In this document: positions 53,586 to 62,755 of the stretch, piece by piece | How the letters are laid out: the number at the start of each line of letters is the position of its first letter | How positions within the stretch are numbered: the stretch's first letter is position 1 | Made by a program: the position numbers and the translations under genes | The notes under the pieces: model-generated | What the model was told of the DNA's origin: nothing | The model's input: only the letters and a program-made list of their open reading frames with translations | Databases searched by the model: none | NCBI GenBank assembly: GCA_022448315.1 | Contig: JAKVCA010000002.1 | Location: 55,385 to 119,384 of the forward strand | Length of the DNA: 64,000 nucleotides | Direction of reading: 5' to 3' | From: Pirellulaceae bacterium | GTDB lineage: Bacteria; Planctomycetota; Planctomycetia; Pirellulales; Pirellulaceae

Positions 53586-54386
53586 CTATGCGTCCAAATG
53601 CGACTGGTCGAAGGTGAATCCAAGGGGCGAGAAACGATTCTGAATGGATTCCAAGGCATGCTTCATCAGATTGAGGTCCGCCTGATGACAGATGAACCTC
53701 GCGCCGCGATCGATGGCATCTTGGGCTTGTTCAGGTGATCCTACCGGCAACCCCCAATGGATTCCTGCATGGCTGGCGGCCCGTGCAATCCTGTCTTCAG
53801 CGGCTCGAATTTCGGGGTGTTGCGATTGCCCCGGGATTCCCAGGCGAATGCTGTAGTCTCCCGGTCCCAGAAACAAGATATCGATCCCCGGGACCTGGGC
53901 GATGGCCTCCACGTTTTCGAGTGCCTCCGGACTTTCAATCTGTGCGATCAGTAGAGTTTCCTCGTTCGCTTTTCGAAGGTACTCCTCCATGGGCATCATC
54001 ATGTAGGGGGTATCCGCACCTCCCCAGTCGCATCCCCGTCGTCCTTCAGGAGGGAATTTGGCTGCTCGAACCAACTGGCTTGCTTCATCGGCATTGTCGC
54101 ATTGAGGGTACATGATTGCGGAGGCACCGATTTCAAGCACGCGCGCTAACCGCATGAATTCACCCTTAGCTGGCCTTGCGACAATATCCGAAGTTCCGAC
54201 ACGGGCAGCCCGCATCATTTGCGCCGCAGTTTCCAGGCTGTGGCTATGGTGCTCAAGGTCGATCCATATCCCGTCGAAGCCCATCAGGCTTGTCATCTCA
54301 TACAGGGAGCCATCCATGAAATGCAGCGTGGTGATCAAAGCGGGCTGCCCACGTGTTATTTTTTGTTTGATTCGACTGGAACGCAT
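53586..54386 (-). CDS. HpcH/HpaI aldolase family protein
   Basis: A 266-residue cytoplasmic aldolase-like enzyme. Family blocks are visible in order: GFDGIWIDLEHHSHSLE, SDIVARPAKGEFMRLARVLE, GASAIMYPQCDNADEA, LIAQIESPEALENVEAIAQV and GIDILFLGPGDYSIRLG. The Arg of ARP, the Glu of QIE and the Asp of GPGDYS correspond to the metal and substrate positions of the class II HpaI aldolases. It should cleave 2-keto-3-deoxy sugar acids or a related 2-oxo acid to pyruvate plus an aldehyde. It sits 54 nt behind the propeller gene in a four-gene block, supporting sugar-acid catabolism. Confidence 0.9.
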   Translation of the reverse strand: MRSSRIKQKITRGQPALITTLHFMDGSLYEMTSLMGFDGIWIDLEHHSHSLETAAQMMRAARVGTSDIVARPAKGEFMRLARVLEIGASAIMYPQCDNADEASQLVRAAKFPPEGRRGCDWGGADTPYMMMPMEEYLRKANEETLLIAQIESPEALENVEAIAQVPGIDILFLGPGDYSIRLGIPGQSQHPEIRAAEDRIARAASHAGIHWGLPVGSPEQAQDAIDRGARFICHQADLNLMKHALESIQNRFSPLGFTFDQSHLDA

Positions 54387-54440
54387 GCGGTTCGATTCCT
54401 TGTTGCGATCTTCTGGGGCTGAGGAGATTGGATCGCCTGC

Positions 54441-55730
54441 TTACGGTTGCGACCACTTGAGTTTGGCAATGTAAATCCGGTTGTTGGCACCTCTGGGGTT
54501 ATCGGGCGGGATGATGATATCAGGCCCCCAGGTCTGCATCCATTCGGTCACGGTAATCCAGAACTCATCGGGGCTGACCCGGGTGACTCCGAAGTTGCCC
54601 AGCCGAGCGCCTCGCTCGGGTACAAGAATTTTCTCTGTCGCACGCTCAACGACCCGGCGTTCTGGATCGACGCGCGCGATGAATAAGGGAGCGCGATGGC
54701 GAAAAACGTGATCGTTGTCCGCACCCTTCCGAGTGTAAATCAGGTAGAGACCATGGCTGTTAGAGATCCAATGCTGCTGAGTGTTGTAATTTCCAAGTCG
54801 GGTTCCGTCGTCAAAGCACCAAGGCTGAGGTTGCGTAAAGTGCAGGCCATCTTCACTCGTCGCGACGTAGCCTGCATCGTCATTTCGCAGGGTCAGAAAG
54901 AACCGGTCTTGATGTTTGACAAGCGACGGTTCGTACAGCCCTCTTTTATTGTCGATCGTCAACTCATCACCGTGTTCCAGGTATCTGAGTTGCTTTCCAT
55001 CAAACTCGCACCGGCAAACGGTGACGCTGTATTGCGTGGCTTCAGGCTCCTTGAAATAAACGGGCAACAACACCTCACCGTTCTTCAGGTCCCATCGTTG
55101 AACGCTGCCCGCACCTGAGCTTTTGAATCGGGGTTCGTTGGGCATCTTCAGTGTCTGCCACGCATCCCATGAGTGGGTCTCAGGATCATAAACCGAATAC
55201 GCAGTTGCGCGAGGGCGAATGTGCATGACACGATTGTCCTGGTACCGGACGGTCTGACCAATCCCGAGGAGTTTCTGCGTTGCTTCATGCCATTGGGGCG
55301 TAAAGTCACACACGGTTTCTTCCTGGTCCTTCCCAACCTTGCGTCGCGTGAAGGGGTCTTGCGGTGTGAGAGGGCTCCAGACGATTCCCGCGTTCGAGGA
55401 GTAGGCAGTGTGCAATGCATAAAAGACATCAGAGCCTGAGAGCTGAAGTTTTTGACTCGTCATCACCATGATAGGATCCGAGTCACGCCGCGTAGGAATC
55501 ATTCCCGTTCGAGCGTGGACCCAACAGAACTTCCCATCGTAGCCTTCGCGCATGGTGGTCAATTGAATGGAGAAGTCGCGGGCCGATGAATCGACCTTGG
55601 ACTGTGAGAAGGCCGGCTTCTGAATCACGAACAAGACGAGGAAACCGAGCAGGGTGAACGATTGGGCTGAATAAACCATGAGCCAAACTTCCACGAGGGG
55701 CCGCGATAGGGGTTTCACTTTGGATGCCAT
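54441..55730 (-). CDS. Exported sialidase-like (BNR) propeller protein
   Basis: A 429-residue protein with a hydrophobic leader (AQSFTLLGFLVLFVIQKPAFSQ). The ATG at 55730 lies 2 nt after the stop of the upstream heme protein, which suggests translational coupling; an ATG at 55679 is an alternative. Repeated short motifs of Asp-box-type propellers are visible (SNAGIVWSPLTPQDPF, YVATSEDGLHFTQPQPW, DAWQTLKMPNEPRF) along with LVKHQDRFFLTLRNDDAGY. The fold is likely that of exo-sialidase-like proteins; the substrate is uncertain. Confidence 0.8.
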   Translation of the reverse strand: MASKVKPLSRPLVEVWLMVYSAQSFTLLGFLVLFVIQKPAFSQSKVDSSARDFSIQLTTMREGYDGKFCWVHARTGMIPTRRDSDPIMVMTSQKLQLSGSDVFYALHTAYSSNAGIVWSPLTPQDPFTRRKVGKDQEETVCDFTPQWHEATQKLLGIGQTVRYQDNRVMHIRPRATAYSVYDPETHSWDAWQTLKMPNEPRFKSSGAGSVQRWDLKNGEVLLPVYFKEPEATQYSVTVCRCEFDGKQLRYLEHGDELTIDNKRGLYEPSLVKHQDRFFLTLRNDDAGYVATSEDGLHFTQPQPWCFDDGTRLGNYNTQQHWISNSHGLYLIYTRKGADNDHVFRHRAPLFIARVDPERRVVERATEKILVPERGARLGNFGVTRVSPDEFWITVTEWMQTWGPDIIIPPDNPRGANNRIYIAKLKWSQP

Positions 55731-55732
55731 AT

Positions 55733-58690
55733 TTAGAATTTTCCGCCCTGTTGCAGGTACGCTAGAAGGTCGAGTATTTCGTCTTTTGAAAATGTGTCGA
55801 GCAAACCGGTCGGCATGGGCGAGAGCGGTGTGGGTTCGCGATGCTCGACGTCAGCTTTTAAAAATTCGATGGTTCGCTCAGGTTCCAACAGGTTTGGAAT
55901 CACGCGAAGCCTTTCCGAGCGATAGTCGCCTGAGAGGACTCGGCCGCTGATGGACTGACCATCGGAAAGCTCAAACGTTTCATTCTGGTATTTGGTTGAG
56001 ATGACTTCTGATGGGTTCAAAATTGAGTTCAGCATGTCACGTGACGTGAATCGTCGACTCAGGGCTGAAAGATCCGGACCTACCACGCCACCCAGACCCG
56101 AGAAACGATGACAGGCTTGACATTTGGCTTCATGGAAGACGGAGCGTCCGCGTTCGGGAGCTCCTTGAGAAACCTGCCCGAATTGGTCATCAAAATCCTG
56201 CATGGTCCATTTTTTTACGAAATTACGGTGTGCCGAAGGATCCGGCAAAAAGCGGGTCGTGGCATTTTCCGTCGCTTGAAGTTGCGCCGCGTAGGATTCC
56301 CGCATATTTTCTGGAACCTGCGCGAGAGCCGCTTCTTCGATCAGTCGCAAAAAATTGGGCATGCCCTCACCGAAACTCCAGCGTTTCGCCTCGGCGAGGC
56401 GGCTGAAGTAAGCCTCTCGATTTCGGGCAGACCATTCTCCAGTCGCTTGCCTCAAAACAAAAAGGTAGTGCATCGACTCCTCATTAATGGTGGCGGCTTC
56501 AAGCAGGCCCATTGTCTTTTCTACGAAATCGGGGGGCGGGCCATGATCAGCAAGGAGGCGACTTCGCCAGAGATTCAGTCGGTCATCATGTTGAGGGTAC
56601 CCCTCACTTACCTCGGTCAGTAAAGCTTGCCGAGTCTCTGCAGTGATCACTTTGGAACTCAAACACTGCTGCGCGAGGAAAAGCCATTCGATTTGTTCCG
56701 AGGCTGCCGCCGTATCGATCTTCATCTTTAGGAGACGCTCGGCGATCAGGGAAAGATCGGTCGTCGTTCCCTGGTGAAACACGGCCGTCAGCGCGGCGAG
56801 CAAGTTGCGACGCTCAGGGGTTGAAAGGGCTTTTTCTCGCCATTGATCCATGGGGCAGGATTCAAGGACGAGTCGTGCAGCATGTCGGATCCAGGGATCT
56901 GAATGTCCCAGATGAGTGTGGACGAGTTCAAGTTTTTTGGTGGGTGCAAAAAACGCGGCAGCCTGAAGTTGCTTCAACAAGTCTCTTGAATCACTTGCGA
57001 ACTGCTGCCGGCGGACCTGCTGTACGGTCGGGGAGGGAGAGTCGATACGATTTCCAGTATAGGTAATGCGGTAGAGGGCCGATTGGGTTCCACGACCGCC
57101 CGTCACAAAGTACATCGCGCCATCCTTGCCAAATTCGACGTCGGTCACGTTAAGAGGGCGACCCCTGACGAACGTTTCGCCGGTCCCGACATAGCTGGAG
57201 CCTCTCGCTTCAAGGTGGACTGCCAAGATTCGACCGTAGGTCCAGTCGAGGACGAAGAGTGCTTGGCTGTAGGGCCACGGAAAGTGAATGCTGTTCCCAA
57301 ATTCGACGGCGGTTGGAGAGCCTTTTCCAATGTCCAGAGTCGATGGAGGCATGTCGGGACGATCAGGAAAGTAGGGAGGCCACTGCCCGGTCACTCGTCG
57401 CCAACCATAGTCACCGCCCTGAATCAGGTGATTCACACGCGTGGGCCGATACCAGCTCGCGCCCATGTCGTACTCCGCATCCGCATCGTAAGTGAACATG
57501 TCCCCGTAAAGGTTGAAGTCGATCCCGTAGGGGTTTCTCAAACCTCGGACGACCACCTCCCAATTCTGGCCGTCCGCATCGCATCGGGCCACGTAACCGC
57601 TGCGAGTTTTTTCCGCCGTGGTTGGGCGCGCGTACAACGGCACTCGAGAGTTCGCATTCTCCGGTTCGTAAACCGCGTCGCCAAAAATGGCATAGATGTT
57701 CCCATCGGGTCCCAAGGTCAGCTGGTTTCGGCCATGCCCAACATCGCCTTCAAACTGTTTGAGCTTAGTGACTTCATCAAACTGGTCGTCTCCGTTGGTG
57801 TCCCTCAAGCGAAACAGGGCCTTGTCATTGTTTGCCATCGCGTAGAGCGAGTCGTAGGCATATAGGAGGCCGCGGCATTCGGCAAGCGTATCATTGATCA
57901 CCTCAACCTTAATGTCATCCGTACCAGCGTTGGGCAAGGTGAGTCGCAACAGTCCGCGTTTTTCACGTGCAATGATCCAACGCTCCTCAGGGTCTTGAGT
58001 CATACTCACCCATGATCCTTCCTGCTTCAGGGCAGAACGCAATCGGCTTGCCTGGAAGCCAGCTGGGAGATCGAGGCCAGTCGGGTCGGTACCCTGCTCG
58101 GACGTCAACGCGTCCTTCCACTGGGTGTAGTCATCGAGGTGATCGATATTGATTCCGCGGTCTGCAGAGCCCAGTCGTGTCGAGGAGACCGGCCCGAACT
58201 GTTTTGGAGCGAACCCATCGAGGTCACTTGACCTCGGCATTTTACCTTTGGCGATGCTTCCGGTTTCCCAATCTTCATCGGTCGATAATCGGTGAATGCC
58301 ATTCGCGTCTACCCAGGTGAAAGCCAGTGCCACGGCGGAGGGACCAGGAGCCTCTTGGCAGATCATCGTCAGCATGTTCGAGCCGGGACGAAGATAGCGA
58401 CGAATGTCCAGTTGGGTATCAGGTGCAAAGGCACCGAGCGATTCGACAAGCTGTTGGTTGATATAGAGATCACCTTGGCAGTGATCCAACATGATTTTCA
58501 CGTGGGCCGATTCTGGCGAGGTCTCGAGGATCAGAGAGGTTTGAAACACATGCTGCACATCGTTTGATGTTTCCCCGTCGGTCCACAGCCACAGAACGGG
58601 AGCCTTGTCATCCATGGCGAAAATGGCTGAATTGTGGATTGCGGCGAGAAAAGCGGCGAGTATCACGGCGCTCACTTGGTACTTAGGCAT
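55733..58690 (-). CDS. PVC-type CxxCH heme-binding dehydrogenase-like protein (second copy)
   Basis: A 985-residue exported protein. I start at the ATG at 58690 because GGAA lies 8 nt upstream and a leader (QVSAVILAAFLAAIHNSAIF) follows; the frame opens at 58804 without features. Residues about 60-230 form a beta-sandwich (LWLWTDGETSNDVQHVFQTS, DNGIHRLSTDEDW-type), then a glucose-dehydrogenase-like propeller (GVWVSMTQDPEERWIIAREK, PYGIDFNLYGDMFTYDADAEYD, QGGDYGWRRVTGQWPP) and helical repeats. A cytochrome-c CxxCH sits at C857/C860/H861 (CQACHRFSGLGG), followed by GPDLSALSRRFTSRDMLNSIL and LDLLAYLQQGGKF. It heads the minus-strand cluster. Confidence 0.92.
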   Translation of the reverse strand: MPKYQVSAVILAAFLAAIHNSAIFAMDDKAPVLWLWTDGETSNDVQHVFQTSLILETSPESAHVKIMLDHCQGDLYINQQLVESLGAFAPDTQLDIRRYLRPGSNMLTMICQEAPGPSAVALAFTWVDANGIHRLSTDEDWETGSIAKGKMPRSSDLDGFAPKQFGPVSSTRLGSADRGINIDHLDDYTQWKDALTSEQGTDPTGLDLPAGFQASRLRSALKQEGSWVSMTQDPEERWIIAREKRGLLRLTLPNAGTDDIKVEVINDTLAECRGLLYAYDSLYAMANNDKALFRLRDTNGDDQFDEVTKLKQFEGDVGHGRNQLTLGPDGNIYAIFGDAVYEPENANSRVPLYARPTTAEKTRSGYVARCDADGQNWEVVVRGLRNPYGIDFNLYGDMFTYDADAEYDMGASWYRPTRVNHLIQGGDYGWRRVTGQWPPYFPDRPDMPPSTLDIGKGSPTAVEFGNSIHFPWPYSQALFVLDWTYGRILAVHLEARGSSYVGTGETFVRGRPLNVTDVEFGKDGAMYFVTGGRGTQSALYRITYTGNRIDSPSPTVQQVRRQQFASDSRDLLKQLQAAAFFAPTKKLELVHTHLGHSDPWIRHAARLVLESCPMDQWREKALSTPERRNLLAALTAVFHQGTTTDLSLIAERLLKMKIDTAAASEQIEWLFLAQQCLSSKVITAETRQALLTEVSEGYPQHDDRLNLWRSRLLADHGPPPDFVEKTMGLLEAATINEESMHYLFVLRQATGEWSARNREAYFSRLAEAKRWSFGEGMPNFLRLIEEAALAQVPENMRESYAAQLQATENATTRFLPDPSAHRNFVKKWTMQDFDDQFGQVSQGAPERGRSVFHEAKCQACHRFSGLGGVVGPDLSALSRRFTSRDMLNSILNPSEVISTKYQNETFELSDGQSISGRVLSGDYRSERLRVIPNLLEPERTIEFLKADVEHREPTPLSPMPTGLLDTFSKDEILDLLAYLQQGGKF

Positions 58691-59130
58691 CGCTTGGATT
58701 CCATTTTTTAAATCGGTGCTCAAGACGCTGTGAACATTAACCTCGAACATGGGTGCCGCCCCTAAAGCCAATAAATGTGCGGAGATGTCGCGGCAGCCTG
58801 CCATTCATTTTTTAAAATCAAGAGTTCGAATCATCGGTGAAAACAATTTTCGGGCTTGGGAATTCAGGAGTCAAATCGGCCAGGTTCTCGGCGGAATGGT
58901 GGCATGGACCGATTTCCTGCCATGCGGCTTGCGAATGTGGCCGAATATGCTTGGGAGTCGCATCCGAGCGTGTTACCGTATGGATAGTGGGTCGTCACAA
59001 GATGCCTCACGGTCGCGGAACTACTTTCGATTTCTCCATGAACCGAGTACCGGCGTATTTTCCCTGATGTCGATGGCGTCCATGGTTGAGAATTCGTTCG
59101 ACGGTCAAGCAAAAAGAAGGAGTCAGCAAC
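58691..59130. other. Divergent intergenic region, no gene supported
   Basis: 440 nt between the heme-protein gene and the plus-strand oxidoreductase gene, expected to hold promoters for both. No RNA or convincing operator recognised. Confidence 0.4.
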
Positions 59131-60597
59131 ATGTCGCATTTCAAGCCGCATTTAACCAGGCGGAGATTTTTGCAGGGTACCTCGGCCGCAGGTGCGGGTC
59201 TTTTGCTTACCGGGACTCGGGCATCGGGCAACATTATCGGCGCCAATGATCGACTGCGTATTGCGGTTGCCGGACTCAATGGCCGAGGCAATTCGCACAT
59301 GGATGGCTGGCTCGGGCAAGAGAATGTGGAAGTGGCTTATGTCTGTGATCCTGATCAACGCGTTTTGACTCGCGGTATTCAGAGGGTGAATCAGAAAAGC
59401 GGAGGCAAATATACGCCCAAAGGTGTGTCGGATATACGCAAGGCGTTGGAAGATAAGTCCATTGATGCCATTTCGGTGGCGACGCCCAATCACTGGCATT
59501 CATTGATGACGATTTGGGGCGCTCAAGCTGGCAAGCACGTGTATGTCGAAAAGCCGATGAGTCATGACGTATCCGAAGGTCGCATCGCTGTCGAGGCGCA
59601 AAAGAAATATGGTGTGGTGATTCAACATGGAACTCAAACACGGAGCGATGCTCGCGTGGCGGGACTCCATGAAGCGATCCAGGCCGGCAAGTTTGGCAAG
59701 TTGGCCGTCTCCTACGGATATTGCTGCAAGCCACGCGGGGGCATTGGTTTCGAAAAGCTCGGCCCGCCCCCCAGTAATTTGAACTGGGACCTCTGGCGAG
59801 GACCTGCGGTGATTGATGATTACCACAGCAACTTCGTGCACTATGATTGGCACTGGTTCTGGCAAACCGGAAATGGCGATCTGAACAACCAGGGAACTCA
59901 CCAGTTGGACGTCGCGCGTTGGGCCTTGGACACGGATCAAACGCATCCGGTTCGAGCGATGGCGATTGGCGGTCGATTCAAATGGGATGATCAGGGCGAG
60001 ACGCCGAACACGATGTTCGGGATTGCCGAATACCCCAATGGCCAGCAGGTCTTCTTCAATGTACGCAACGTCAATTATGACGGTTATGAAAGACAGGTTG
60101 AGAACGAATACTACTTTGAAGATGGGGGCAAGATCATCCGTGGCGAGTATTATGCGCCCGGTAGCTCACAAGGTGAGCCCGTGAATGTCCCCGCGGGCAA
60201 GGTGACTCCAGGTGGAAATTGGGGGTCGTTCATTGCTGCCTGTCGAGCGGGTGATCCAAGCATGGCCAATGGCAATGTGAATGACGCTCACTACGGCTGT
60301 GTTCTCGGGCACCTGATCAATAACTCTTACCGACTCGGCGAAAAAGTTCCTTTCAATGCCAAAGCGGGACGTTTCGGTGATAACGCAGCGGCAGCGGAGC
60401 ATTTTGGTCGACTGCATGATGTGATGTCGTCTGGCGTTGGAATTCCAGAAGATGGCAACGACTATATTGTCGGGCCATGGCTGACCTTCGATCCCGAAAC
60501 CGAGCAGCACACGGGGGATCACGCGGAAAAAGCAAACGTGTTATTGAAGGATCCTAATCGGAAAGGATTCGAGATCCCGGAAATGGGTCAGGTCTGA
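59131..60597 (+). CDS. Tat-exported Gfo/Idh/MocA family oxidoreductase (second copy)
   Basis: A 488-residue oxidoreductase. The ATG at 59131 has AAGGAG 8 nt upstream. Twin-arginine leader LTRRRFLQGTSAAGAGLLL, Rossmann LRIAVAGLNGRGNSH, CDPDQRV, catalytic-Lys block VYVEKPMSHDVSEG, and YDWHWFWQTGNGDLNNQGTH with GTHQLDVARWAL. It is a different subgroup from the one at 21098, being close to the planctomycete secreted group with EKPMSHDV. NAD-dependent redox on a sugar or glycoside is expected. The gene is transcribed divergently from the heme-dehydrogenase cluster and closed by a terminator at 60629. Confidence 0.92.
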   Translation: MSHFKPHLTRRRFLQGTSAAGAGLLLTGTRASGNIIGANDRLRIAVAGLNGRGNSHMDGWLGQENVEVAYVCDPDQRVLTRGIQRVNQKSGGKYTPKGVSDIRKALEDKSIDAISVATPNHWHSLMTIWGAQAGKHVYVEKPMSHDVSEGRIAVEAQKKYGVVIQHGTQTRSDARVAGLHEAIQAGKFGKLAVSYGYCCKPRGGIGFEKLGPPPSNLNWDLWRGPAVIDDYHSNFVHYDWHWFWQTGNGDLNNQGTHQLDVARWALDTDQTHPVRAMAIGGRFKWDDQGETPNTMFGIAEYPNGQQVFFNVRNVNYDGYERQVENEYYFEDGGKIIRGEYYAPGSSQGEPVNVPAGKVTPGGNWGSFIAACRAGDPSMANGNVNDAHYGCVLGHLINNSYRLGEKVPFNAKAGRFGDNAAAAEHFGRLHDVMSSGVGIPEDGNDYIVGPWLTFDPETEQHTGDHAEKANVLLKDPNRKGFEIPEMGQV

Positions 60598-60628
60598 CCG
60601 CTTTCCTTGTTACTGCGTCGTGATTTTT

Positions 60629-60660
60629 AAACCGCCCGGACGATGGCCTCCGGGCGGTTT
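60629..60660 (+). terminator. Intrinsic terminator of the second oxidoreductase gene
   Basis: AAACCGCCCGGA (60629-60640) pairs with TCCGGGCGGTTT (60649-60660), a perfect 12-bp stem with an 8-nt loop, followed by CTTTA. It is 31 nt past the stop codon and can act on both strands. Confidence 0.88.
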
Positions 60661-60749
60661 CTTTATGCACTTCGTGGGCCCGAATGGTAGGAGTCATTTC
60701 GGATTCTATTGGGCGGGCACCCTGAGTCAGTGGTCTGGAGGAATGAAAT

Positions 60750-61217
60750 TTGGCAGGAAAGATCTGGGTGGATGCGGACGCATGCCCTGTGACCATCAAG
60801 GAAGTCCTTTATCGCGCCGCGAAAAAAAGGCAGGTACTCACGACGTTTGTGGCCAATCAGGGACTTCGGCTACCGGCCTCAGAATTCTTGAAGAGCATTC
60901 TGGTCACGACCGGTTTGAATGTTGCGGATCAAAAGATCGTGTCGCTTGTCCAGGCAGGAGACCTTGTGGTTACCGCCGATATTCCTCTTGCGGCCGACAT
61001 TGTGGCCAAGGAAGCAATCGGTTTGAGTCCGCGGGGAGAGTTATTTACTTCCGAAAACATCGGAGAACGGATTGCCGTTCGTAATTTACTTGACGATTTG
61101 CGAGGTGAGGGGCAGATCACTGGAGGACCCAGCGGAATTTCCTCGCAAGACAAACAGGCGTTCGCCAATCAGCTCGACCGATGGATCACGCGTGCTGGCT
61201 CTTGCGCAAATCAGTGA
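60750..61217 (+). CDS. YaiI/YqxD (UPF0178, DUF188) family protein
   Basis: A 155-residue cytoplasmic protein. The start is TTG at 60750: GGAGG lies 8 nt upstream and the family begins right there (AGKIWVDADACPVTIKEVLY). The motifs VDADACPV, TFVANQGLRLP, ADQKIVSLVQAGDLVVTADIPLA and LSPRGELFT are diagnostic of the UPF0178 group. These proteins have a PIN-like nuclease fold in structure predictions, but no activity is established. It follows the terminator and is convergent with the propeller gene at 61265, 47 nt between stops. Confidence 0.9.
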   Translation: MAGKIWVDADACPVTIKEVLYRAAKKRQVLTTFVANQGLRLPASEFLKSILVTTGLNVADQKIVSLVQAGDLVVTADIPLAADIVAKEAIGLSPRGELFTSENIGERIAVRNLLDDLRGEGQITGGPSGISSQDKQAFANQLDRWITRAGSCANQ

Positions 61218-61264
61218 GTTGGTGACTGGATCCTATTTGACGCTGGGAGTAACGTCGCCGAACC

Positions 61265-62347
61265 TCAATCTTCAATTTCCAAATCGGCCATGTAGATGGC
61301 CGTCATCGTTTGACCCTTTTCGTCTTTTTCGTGAGACGAGTACCAGGATACGATTGCACGAGTCGGGCTCGTCGCGATGAACCCGGGATAAGAACAATCG
61401 CCACCGCTCGGCAACTCGGCGAATTCATGAAGTTCGCCGTCGATCAACCAACAGAGCGATGTCTTGGGACCTCCTCCAAGATTCTTGCGTCCACCGACGA
61501 GAATGCGTTCTCCCCAGCGAGTGATGAGTGGGCCTCCAATGTATCGACCAAGGTCACTCCTGACCCATTCGGTGTAGGGAGGTTCGGAAAGCAGCAGCTG
61601 TGCGGTTTCACTGCCCCGCCGTCCAATACCGATGATTGATCGATCAGGAAGAAAGAGAAAAGCGGTTTCGTCGCCCTTGATTTCCTGAAATGTACTTCGT
61701 TTTCTCCAGATCAAACCGTCACTGCTCTCGAGCATCAACGATTCAATTTCAGGACCTTCTCCTCTGGGAGCAACGGCGAAATTGATTTTACGACGTCCGC
61801 AAAGATAGGCCTTTTGACCGTCGGTTGCCGCCCTCCAGACATAGTGTCCAAAGGTGCCTTCGAGTAACTGAGGATCATGCCATGCTCGACCATCGTCAGA
61901 CCATACGGCATATCCAAGATGCAGGTTGACGTCGTACTGAGACGGAGGGATGGTCTCTGTTCCGCCAAACCAGGTTCCGGTGTAGATGAACAATCGATCC
62001 TTGAAGACCAGGAAATGCGGGTCACGGGTGTCTCGCAGCGGAACCCGAAAACGATGGACGGGCGTCCATTTTACTGCATCCTCACTTTCAAGCACGATAA
62101 TTGAGGCAGTCGAATGCACCATGTGTCCGTCGGGGCAACTCCGGAACGTCAAATAAAATCGATTTTTAAAACGGACGAGGTCGGTAAAAGCATTGTGTTC
62201 ACCATTGTGAAAAACTCGACGAACATTCGTGACTTGAACTTGCGGCAATTCCGTTCCCAGAGTCGGTGGGATAAACGTGGTCAGCAGCATCAGAATCGCG
62301 CGGGTTAGAAGCGACGAAGCAGAAATCTGTCTGTTGATTACTGGCAT
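61265..62347 (-). CDS. Exported sialidase-like propeller protein (paralogue of the fusion's N-terminal half)
   Basis: A 360-residue protein. I start at the ATG at 62347, with GGAGA 9-11 nt upstream and a hydrophobic leader (LLTRAILMLLTTFIPPTLG); the frame is open to 62407. Motifs VRRVFHNGEHNAFTDLVRFK, HRFRVPLRDTRDPHFLVFKD, LPDRSIIGIGRRG, LPSGGDCSYPGFIA and VSWYSSHEKDEKG closely match the first about 345 residues of the protein at 50942 (HNAFTDLIRWN, LPSGGDTSYPGM, VSYYSSHEGR). The function is probably glycan-related hydrolysis or recognition, unproven. It lies between YaiI and glycosylasparaginase genes. Confidence 0.85.
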   Translation of the reverse strand: MPVINRQISASSLLTRAILMLLTTFIPPTLGTELPQVQVTNVRRVFHNGEHNAFTDLVRFKNRFYLTFRSCPDGHMVHSTASIIVLESEDAVKWTPVHRFRVPLRDTRDPHFLVFKDRLFIYTGTWFGGTETIPPSQYDVNLHLGYAVWSDDGRAWHDPQLLEGTFGHYVWRAATDGQKAYLCGRRKINFAVAPRGEGPEIESLMLESSDGLIWRKRSTFQEIKGDETAFLFLPDRSIIGIGRRGSETAQLLLSEPPYTEWVRSDLGRYIGGPLITRWGERILVGGRKNLGGGPKTSLCWLIDGELHEFAELPSGGDCSYPGFIATSPTRAIVSWYSSHEKDEKGQTMTAIYMADLEIED

Positions 62348-62755
62348 TCGATTGATTCTCCGAGAAGCACTGAAGGGGAGTTCGGCGAGGTCCGTTGCTG
62401 GGGGCACACGCCACGAGACGCCAGAGTTAAGCGGCTTTGTACCATTCTGTGTTTAAGGAATTCCTGTTGTCGAGCGTTCAGGCATGTTTCATGGACGAAA
62501 TTCGACATGCGAGGTTTGTCTGAAAACCAGAAACGACCCGGATTTCTGAAATGGTGAGATGGCATGGAGCGACGTAAGCAGACGTGGGGACGAGTAAGGG
62601 GTTCTGGAATCTGACAACCGAAGACTTCGGGAAGGTTTGAGATCTGCTGGAACGACCGGGTCCTTTCTCGATCTTTCAGGACCAGCCGGTCGTAAAATAT
62701 CGGAAGGTGGTTCAAGTCGTTACTGACCCGTGTTCCTGATTTCATAGCTTGGGAC
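62348..62755. other. Intergenic region, no gene seen
   Basis: About 400 nt between the sialidase-like gene and the glycosylasparaginase gene, both minus strand. The frame of the former extends to 62407. No terminator with a T-run or RNA recognised. Confidence 0.35.

Noticed and set aside
57083..57865. 260-residue plus-strand frame inside the second CxxCH dehydrogenase gene
   Set aside because: Antisense shadow of a gene with a recognisable propeller and heme motif.
58820..58860. GTTCGAATC-like string suggestive of a tRNA T-arm
   Set aside because: No matching acceptor, D-arm or anticodon stem could be built around it. No tRNA was found in the window.
60620..61084. 154-residue frame overlapping the YaiI/YqxD gene
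   Set aside because: It is out of frame with a gene that has clear UPF0178 motifs, and it runs from inside the terminator stem.
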